From contig PALY01000118.1 in NCBI GenBank assembly GCA_002707085.1, positions 1,053 through 11,632 of the forward strand: DNA of 10,580 nucleotides, given 5' to 3'. The notes beneath the pieces are model-generated. The model was given only the letters and a program-made list of their open reading frames with translations, had not been told where the DNA came from and searched no databases. This document shows positions 6,443 through 10,580 of this stretch, piece after piece. Made by a program: the position numbers and the translations under genes. The stretch comes from Deltaproteobacteria bacterium. Its GTDB lineage: Bacteria > Myxococcota_A > UBA796. Position 1 is the stretch's first letter. The number at the start of each line of letters is the position of its first letter.

Positions 6443-6805
6443 ATGACCCACGTTTTTCTATCTTTATTGATGTCTACCGCTTGGAGTCAGGATGTGACTT
6501 GCGCTCAAGCCGCTAACGAAACACCACAATCCGTTGAAGCAAATATCAGGCAACTGGTCGATGGCATCATCAACGAAAATGCGATTGATATGGGCATTTC
6601 TACCCTGAACATGAAAGCCAACTCTTCAGCCAACTTTCAAATGGAAGGTACCGCTAAGAACAACGCCAGCATCGCCGTGCTGCTGAAGGCATTGGAATCG
6701 GAAGAGCAAACCACAAAAGTGTACTTGGTATCGACCGAAAAAGAAGCGATACAGGATGAAGTTCGGCAAGTCTTCGTGATGACTGCAGCCTACGTTTCCA
6801 AGTAA
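6443..6805 (+). CDS. Small exported protein with PilN-like C-terminal pattern
   Basis: The 120-residue protein starts at an ATG with AGGAG at 6433-6437, five bases upstream. The first 16 residues (a short hydrophobic stretch ending in TAWSQ) look like a short signal peptide, although the n-region has no Lys or Arg. The rest, about residues 30-118, has the order of the PilN (type IV pilus inner-membrane assembly) C-terminal domain: a helix, a strand GISTLNM, a strand with FQMEGTA, a helix ASIAVLLKALES, a strand KVYLVST and a final VFVMTA strand. True PilN is about 180-200 residues with an N-terminal membrane helix and sits in a pilMNOPQ operon; neither is true here. A periplasmic protein with a ferredoxin-like PilN fold is inferred, role unknown. 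One Cys (in VTCAQ) lies just after the signal and is not in a lipobox. The gene is divergent from amtB and 159 bases from the next operon. Confidence 0.6.
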   Translation: MTHVFLSLLMSTAWSQDVTCAQAANETPQSVEANIRQLVDGIINENAIDMGISTLNMKANSSANFQMEGTAKNNASIAVLLKALESEEQTTKVYLVSTEKEAIQDEVRQVFVMTAAYVSK

Positions 6806-6925
6806 GCAGCAGTACATCGCTTTTGATGCACACTCCCAGCAGGAACCGGTCATCAAGCTTGTAACGACTGCAAAAATTGTTTCGGACGTGGGCTTTGTCT
6901 ACTCCACGCCACCCCGCCCGCCCTT

Positions 6926-6943
6926 TTCTCATGATACTGAGAA
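6926..6943. repeat. Short inverted repeat in the LolA-like gene leader
   Basis: TTCTCA (6926-6931) and TGAGAA (6938-6943) are exact inverse complements across a six-base loop. They end 21 bases before the ATG at 6965 and 8 bases before the GAGAGGG ribosome site. The size is small enough for chance. A weak -10-like TACTGA overlaps the right arm. Confidence 0.25.
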
Positions 6944-6964
6944 TAAACATCGAGAGGGTACGAC

Positions 6965-7714
6965 ATGGTGAAACATCGTCCAATGGGATTCAAGTTTGCA
7001 TTGCTCACCATTCTTTGTGCGGTTGCTACACCCGCATTTGCAGCCGAACCCACCATTGAAGAGCTGCTTAATGCCACAGACGATGTCAATCGTGGTGAAA
7101 GCAGTCAATCCACCATCGAAATGCAGGTCAAAACCAAACGATACGAACGCAGCATGACCATGAAGGCCTGGTCTCGTGGGGAAGAAGACTCCCTGATTCG
7201 AATCTTGTCGCCCGCCAAAGATGCCGGAACGACCACCTTAAAAGTGGGCGACGATATGTGGAACTACATCCCCAAGATCGACCGGACCATGAAAATTCCA
7301 CCAGGAATGATGTCTGGTTCATGGATGGGTAGCCATTTCAGCAACGATGATTTGGTGAAATCCAATCGCTTGGCGGACGAGTTTGACTACAAAAAAGAAA
7401 GCTTTGTGGATGGGGTGTACACCATCGTGTGTACAGCCAAGGCCGATGCTGCAGTCGTATGGGGCAAAGTGATCGTGAAGGTCAGGGCCGACAAGATTCC
7501 AGTCGAAGTGGCCTACTACGATGAAGATGGCGAACTTGCCCGAAAGATGACCTTCAGCGACGTCAAAGACTTTGATGGACGAAAAGTACCCGCAACCATG
7601 TTGCTTGTCCCAGCCGACCGCCCCGATGAGTTCACACGCATCACAACCACCGAGTTGGACTTCGATGTGCAGTTCGATGCGCGCACCTTTAGCCTGCAAG
7701 CCTTGAAGGAGTAG
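6965..7714 (+). CDS. LolA-like periplasmic protein (outer membrane lipoprotein-sorting family)
   Basis: The 249-residue protein has a standard signal peptide (residues 1-26, KHRPMGFK start, cleavage after AFA). The mature part matches the LolA-like family often named outer membrane lipoprotein-sorting protein. The most telling stretch is residues 98-132, with MWNYIPKIDR, then KIPPGMMSGSWMGS and NDDLVK. Later strands include KVIVKVRADKIPVEV and the KMTFSDVKDFDGRKVPA segment near 185-205. The family has the half-barrel fold of LolA/LolB, which shields acyl chains of lipoproteins in the periplasm. GAGGG at 6954-6958, six bases before the ATG, fixes the start. Two permeases and an ATPase follow directly, so this protein is probably the periplasmic acceptor or donor for that transporter. 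It is not classical LolA, which is shorter (about 200 residues) and usually lies elsewhere. Substrate unknown. Confidence 0.88.
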   Translation: MVKHRPMGFKFALLTILCAVATPAFAAEPTIEELLNATDDVNRGESSQSTIEMQVKTKRYERSMTMKAWSRGEEDSLIRILSPAKDAGTTTLKVGDDMWNYIPKIDRTMKIPPGMMSGSWMGSHFSNDDLVKSNRLADEFDYKKESFVDGVYTIVCTAKADAAVVWGKVIVKVRADKIPVEVAYYDEDGELARKMTFSDVKDFDGRKVPATMLLVPADRPDEFTRITTTELDFDVQFDARTFSLQALKE

Positions 7715-7716
7715 CT

Positions 7717-8928
7717 GTGTTTGCCCTGGCTTGGCGCAACATCTGGCGACAATCCCGCCGCAGCATGATCACCATTTTGGCGATGGCGTGCGGTGCTGCG
7801 GTGTGCATGCCGATGATGTCCTTTATGGATGGAATGTTTGCCACCATGTTCGATGTGGCAGTGACCCAGCAAGCGGGCCATGTGCGGGTAGAACACCCCG
7901 ACTATCCGGTCACCAATTCGATGTTCGACACCATGGAGGACGCACAGAAGAAGCTCGAGGCCCTAGAGGCCCTGCCCGATGCGTCTGCAGTGACCTGGCG
8001 TGCCTATGGTGCGGGTCTTTTGGGGACCGACACAAAGTCCATGGGTGCTGTGTTGGTGGGCGTGGACCCCGTACGCGAAAGCCGGGTGACCCCCACCGAA
8101 ACCATGTTGAAAGAGGGAGCATGGTTGACCCAGCCCGGTCAAATCTTGTTGGGCTTTGGACTGGCAGATGAACTCAACGCTTCCATTGGGGGCGAGGTGG
8201 TCATCATGACCCAGGCTTCGGATGGCTCCATCGGTGCCGGCACCTATACGGTGGTGGGCCTGGTGCGGAGCGGCAATGCCATGCGGGACAATCAAGGTGC
8301 GTGGCTGAACTTGACCGATCTACAGGAATTGCTGTTCATTGAAAACCAAGTCCATGAGTTGGTCCTCTTGGCCTCGGGGGGGCGCGACCAGGTCGACACC
8401 TTGAAGGCGGATGTGGTCGCCGCGGTGGACGAGAGCGTGGTGGTGCGGACCTGGTACGAAGCAGACCCTCAGATGGCTGAAATGCTTAAAATGGGCCAAC
8501 AACAGTCGAACATCATGCTGGTCGTAGTGTTTTTCTTGGCGGGCTTCGGTGTCCTGAACACCATGCTCATGAGCGTGTTTGAACGCACACGGGAACTTGG
8601 CGTGATGATGGCCTTGGGTACGCGACCCCGGGAGGTCATTCGCCTCATCCTGATGGAGGGCTTCCTGCTCTCGGTCATGGGGGTTGTGCTGGGCGGCCTC
8701 TTGGGTGGTGGTCTGGTCTACCTGATCTGTGTTCATGGCGTCGACCTTGGATACGGAGACTTTGAGATGAGTGGTGTGGTGTTTCCGAGTAGAATGCGGG
8801 GCCTCTTTCACATCAACCATGCAACATCAGTCTTCGTTTCGATGATGGTGATTTCCATCCTGGCGGCCTTATGGCCCGCTTGGCGTGCCTCAAAACTAGA
8901 ACCCGTTGAAGCCATGAGGGCAGACTGA
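7717..8928 (+). CDS. ABC transporter permease, MacB/FtsX (LolC/E-like) type, first copy
   Basis: The 403-residue inner-membrane protein has the four-helix layout of MacB/FtsX permeases. An N-terminal helix (about 14-36) is preceded by ALAWRNIWRQSRRS; a large periplasmic domain (about 37-262) follows; three helices cluster at the C terminus (about 265-287, 306-337, 368-390), and the end ASKLEPVEAMRAD is typical of the family. The cytoplasmic coupling region reads NTMLMSVFERTRELGVMMA. The start is GTG, chosen because AAGGAG at 7706-7711, which overlaps the end of the previous gene, sits five bases upstream and because it gives the complete amphipathic start. The gap to the LolA-like gene is two bases. 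It is homologous to the next gene, so the pair probably forms a LolC/LolE-like heterodimer. A run of seven G lies at 8376-8382 within the frame. Confidence 0.92.
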   Translation: MFALAWRNIWRQSRRSMITILAMACGAAVCMPMMSFMDGMFATMFDVAVTQQAGHVRVEHPDYPVTNSMFDTMEDAQKKLEALEALPDASAVTWRAYGAGLLGTDTKSMGAVLVGVDPVRESRVTPTETMLKEGAWLTQPGQILLGFGLADELNASIGGEVVIMTQASDGSIGAGTYTVVGLVRSGNAMRDNQGAWLNLTDLQELLFIENQVHELVLLASGGRDQVDTLKADVVAAVDESVVVRTWYEADPQMAEMLKMGQQQSNIMLVVVFFLAGFGVLNTMLMSVFERTRELGVMMALGTRPREVIRLILMEGFLLSVMGVVLGGLLGGGLVYLICVHGVDLGYGDFEMSGVVFPSRMRGLFHINHATSVFVSMMVISILAALWPAWRASKLEPVEAMRAD

Positions 8929-10169
8929 TGTTGTCCTTGTTGTCCATGGCCGGTAGAAACCTCTTCCGAAACAAGCGTCGGTCGATCATCACCGTGTTGG
9001 GGATTTCGATCGGGCTGGCTTTGTGTCAGACGATTTACAACCTGAACACCGGCAACTACAACAAGATGCTCGACACGGGCATTCGCGGAGCTTCGGGCCA
9101 TGTCGTCGTCCAACATGAACGATGGCTGGACGACCCCGAGGTCAAACATGTGATCCAAGGCTCCACGGCCATTGTGGAAGGGCTTCAGGCAGAGAACCCA
9201 GAAGCCGTGGTGACCCGCCGGGTGCTGGCTGCAGGCTTGGTGACATCACCCACGAACGCGATTGCAGTTGGGGTGTTGGGCGTGGATCCAGAGCCGGAAA
9301 GGCAGCTAAACCGTGCGGCCCAAAAGATGGTCGAAGGGGAATGGCTCAAGCCAGATGATCGCCGAGGTTTGGTGTTGGGAGACACCCTCGCCAAACGTTT
9401 GGGTGTGGGCATCAAGGGCCGCATCGTGGTGATGGCCCCGGACCCAAATGATCCGAGCGAGAGTACGAGTCTCTTGTTCCGTGTCCGAGGTATCTACCAC
9501 AGCGGTGTGGAGGTCCTGGACAACTTTAGTGTCATCGTATCTGTTCCCGGAGCACAGCCTTTGCTCACCGGAGAAGATCCAGTCCATCAGGTGGCGGTGA
9601 TTTACGAAGACGATGCCCCGACCGAGGTGGGACTGGCAAAAGCCAAAAAGATGGACCTGGGTGCGGATGCTGTCGCATTGTCATGGAAGGAAGCCTTGCC
9701 AGACCTGCAGGCCTTCATCGCGATCGACACACGCACCAACGACATCTTCTTCTTTATCTTGGGCTTCATTGTGATCTTGGGTGTGATCAACACCATGCTT
9801 ATGAGTGTACTTGAGCGGGTTCGCGAGTTCGGCGTGATGATGGCGGTGGGCATGCGGCCCCAGGGCTTGGCGGTCTTGGTACTCCTTGAGGGCTTCTTGT
9901 TGGGCTTGGCCTCAGCCGTGGTGGGTTCGCTGATTGGGGCAGCGCTGACGTACCCATTGGCGACCACTGGCCTCGATTTCTCTGAAGCCATGGGTGAAAC
10001 CATGATGGTCGAAGGTGTGGCCATGGATTCGGTGATGGTGGCCCAGTACGCCCCAGACCGCATGTTGATCTACGCCATTGCCGCCATTTTGATGACCATA
10101 CTCGCCTCCGCGTGGCCCGCCATACGGGTCAGCCGCATGCGACCCATTCAAGCCATTCAACACCAGTGA
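8928..10169 (+). CDS. ABC transporter permease, MacB/FtsX (LolC/E-like) type, second copy
   Basis: The 413-residue protein has the same architecture as its neighbour: LLSMAGRNLFRNKRRS then a helix (about 17-38), a periplasmic domain (about 40-268), and helices at about 273-295, 314-344 and 379-398, ending SRMRPIQAIQHQ. The coupling region NTMLMSVLERVREFGVMMA is nearly identical to that of the first permease, while the periplasmic domains differ much more, as in LolC and LolE. Its ATG shares one base with the previous stop (TGATG at 8926-8930), and GAGGG at 8916-8920 gives good spacing; an internal ATG at 8946 is a less likely start. Translation is coupled. MacB, LolC/E and FtsX-like transporters use ATP hydrolysis to drive mechanical movement of the periplasmic domains rather than transport through a pore, so extraction of a lipophilic substrate or peptide is the likely job. 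Confidence 0.92.
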   Translation: MLSLLSMAGRNLFRNKRRSIITVLGISIGLALCQTIYNLNTGNYNKMLDTGIRGASGHVVVQHERWLDDPEVKHVIQGSTAIVEGLQAENPEAVVTRRVLAAGLVTSPTNAIAVGVLGVDPEPERQLNRAAQKMVEGEWLKPDDRRGLVLGDTLAKRLGVGIKGRIVVMAPDPNDPSESTSLLFRVRGIYHSGVEVLDNFSVIVSVPGAQPLLTGEDPVHQVAVIYEDDAPTEVGLAKAKKMDLGADAVALSWKEALPDLQAFIAIDTRTNDIFFFILGFIVILGVINTMLMSVLERVREFGVMMAVGMRPQGLAVLVLLEGFLLGLASAVVGSLIGAALTYPLATTGLDFSEAMGETMMVEGVAMDSVMVAQYAPDRMLIYAIAAILMTILASAWPAIRVSRMRPIQAIQHQ

Positions 10170-10182
10170 TCAGGAAAGAACC

Positions 10183-10580
10183 ATGTCGATTGTGAGCGTT
10201 CGAGGATTGAGCCGAGACTACGAGCAAGGTGTACACACGGTACACGCGCTGCGGTCTGTTGATCTGGACATTGAACCCGGGGAGTTTACCGTCCTGATGG
10301 GTCCCTCCGGATCCGGAAAAAGCACCCTATTGAACCTCATTGGTGGACTTGATCAGCCCACTGCCGGATCTGTGAAAATCGAGGGTGCGGACTTGGCCCA
10401 AATGACCCCCGCCGCGCGCAGTGACTTGCGGCGGGATCGCTTGGGCTTTGTGTTCCAAGCCTACAACCTGATTCCCGTTCTGACCGCGGCTGAGAATGCA
10501 GAGTTTGTATTGCAGCTTCAAGGACAAACATCTGCGGATCGCCGCAAGCGTGCGTTTGAAACCCTGGCTGCGGTGGGACT
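10183..10580 (+). CDS. ABC transporter ATP-binding protein, LolD/MacB type (3' partial)
   Basis: The first 132 codons are present and the gene runs off the right edge. Walker A is GPSGSGKST (residues 40-48), preceded by the A-loop Tyr13 (RDYEQG). The Q-loop is FVFQAYNLIP with Gln92, the form seen in the LolD/MacB/FtsE subfamily. VHALRSVDLDIEPGEF and NLIGGLDQPTAG are also typical of LolD-like ATPases, and the full protein would be expected to be about 220-250 residues. Walker B and the signature motif lie outside the window. AGGAAAG at 10172-10178 is the ribosome site and the gap to the second permease is 13 bases, so it is part of the same operon and should power the two permeases. Confidence 0.95.
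   Translation, partial: MSIVSVRGLSRDYEQGVHTVHALRSVDLDIEPGEFTVLMGPSGSGKSTLLNLIGGLDQPTAGSVKIEGADLAQMTPAARSDLRRDRLGFVFQAYNLIPVLTAAENAEFVLQLQGQTSADRRKRAFETLAAVG

Noticed and set aside
8320..8820. His-rich minus-strand open frame inside the first permease
   Set aside because: It is a shadow of the Met- and Val-rich transmembrane coding sequence on the plus strand.

Overview
The window looks like ordinary chromosomal DNA of a Gram-negative, deltaproteobacterial-type bacterium, most likely Myxococcota or a close relative. The evidence is a large secreted protein with tandem Ig-like repeats plus lectin and discoidin domains, a lipoprotein with an AgmX/PglI-type C-terminal domain, a LolA-like periplasmic protein, and moderate-GC codon use. 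This taxonomic reading is inference from gene content only. No RNA gene, insertion sequence, CRISPR array, phage gene or integration signature was seen, and no gene-free stretch exceeds 300 bases; the longest intergenic gaps are about 150-170 bases.

Left part (1-4548, + strand). The 3' part of a secreted multidomain adhesion-like protein (1-1869) is followed by a small AgmX/PglI-type lipoprotein (2016-2414), a two-module VOC (glyoxalase-fold) protein (2499-3278), and an unrecognised secreted basic protein with ten mature cysteines (3403-4548). The gaps between these genes (84-146 bases) are long enough for separate transcription. Two of them carry inverted repeats that may be regulatory.

Middle (4627-6274, - strand). 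This is an ammonium-uptake pair: the amtB transporter is read first and a P-II signal protein (glnK/glnB type) follows 28 bases later. The P-II protein keeps the T-loop Arg that plugs AmtB but lacks the Tyr at the usual uridylylation position. The pair converges on the cysteine-rich gene and diverges from the next gene.

Right part (6443-10580, + strand). A small exported protein with a PilN-like C-terminal pattern (6443-6805) precedes a tight operon that runs off the right edge. The operon encodes a LolA-like periplasmic protein (6965-7714), two homologous MacB/FtsX-type permeases (7717-8928 and 8928-10169) and the start of their ABC ATPase (10183-10580+). Gaps of 2, -1 and 13 bases imply coupled translation. 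By analogy with LolCDE-LolA, the two permeases and the ATPase would form a transporter that moves a lipophilic or lipoprotein-like substrate to or from the LolA-like carrier; the substrate cannot be read from the sequence.

No clearly unprecedented system was found. The items most worth a second look are the duplicated Cys module in the 3403-4548 protein, the non-uridylylatable P-II, the self-contained LolA-like/FtsX/FtsX/ATPase cassette, the stand-alone PilN-like protein, and interlocking inverted repeats in the leader of the lipoprotein gene.
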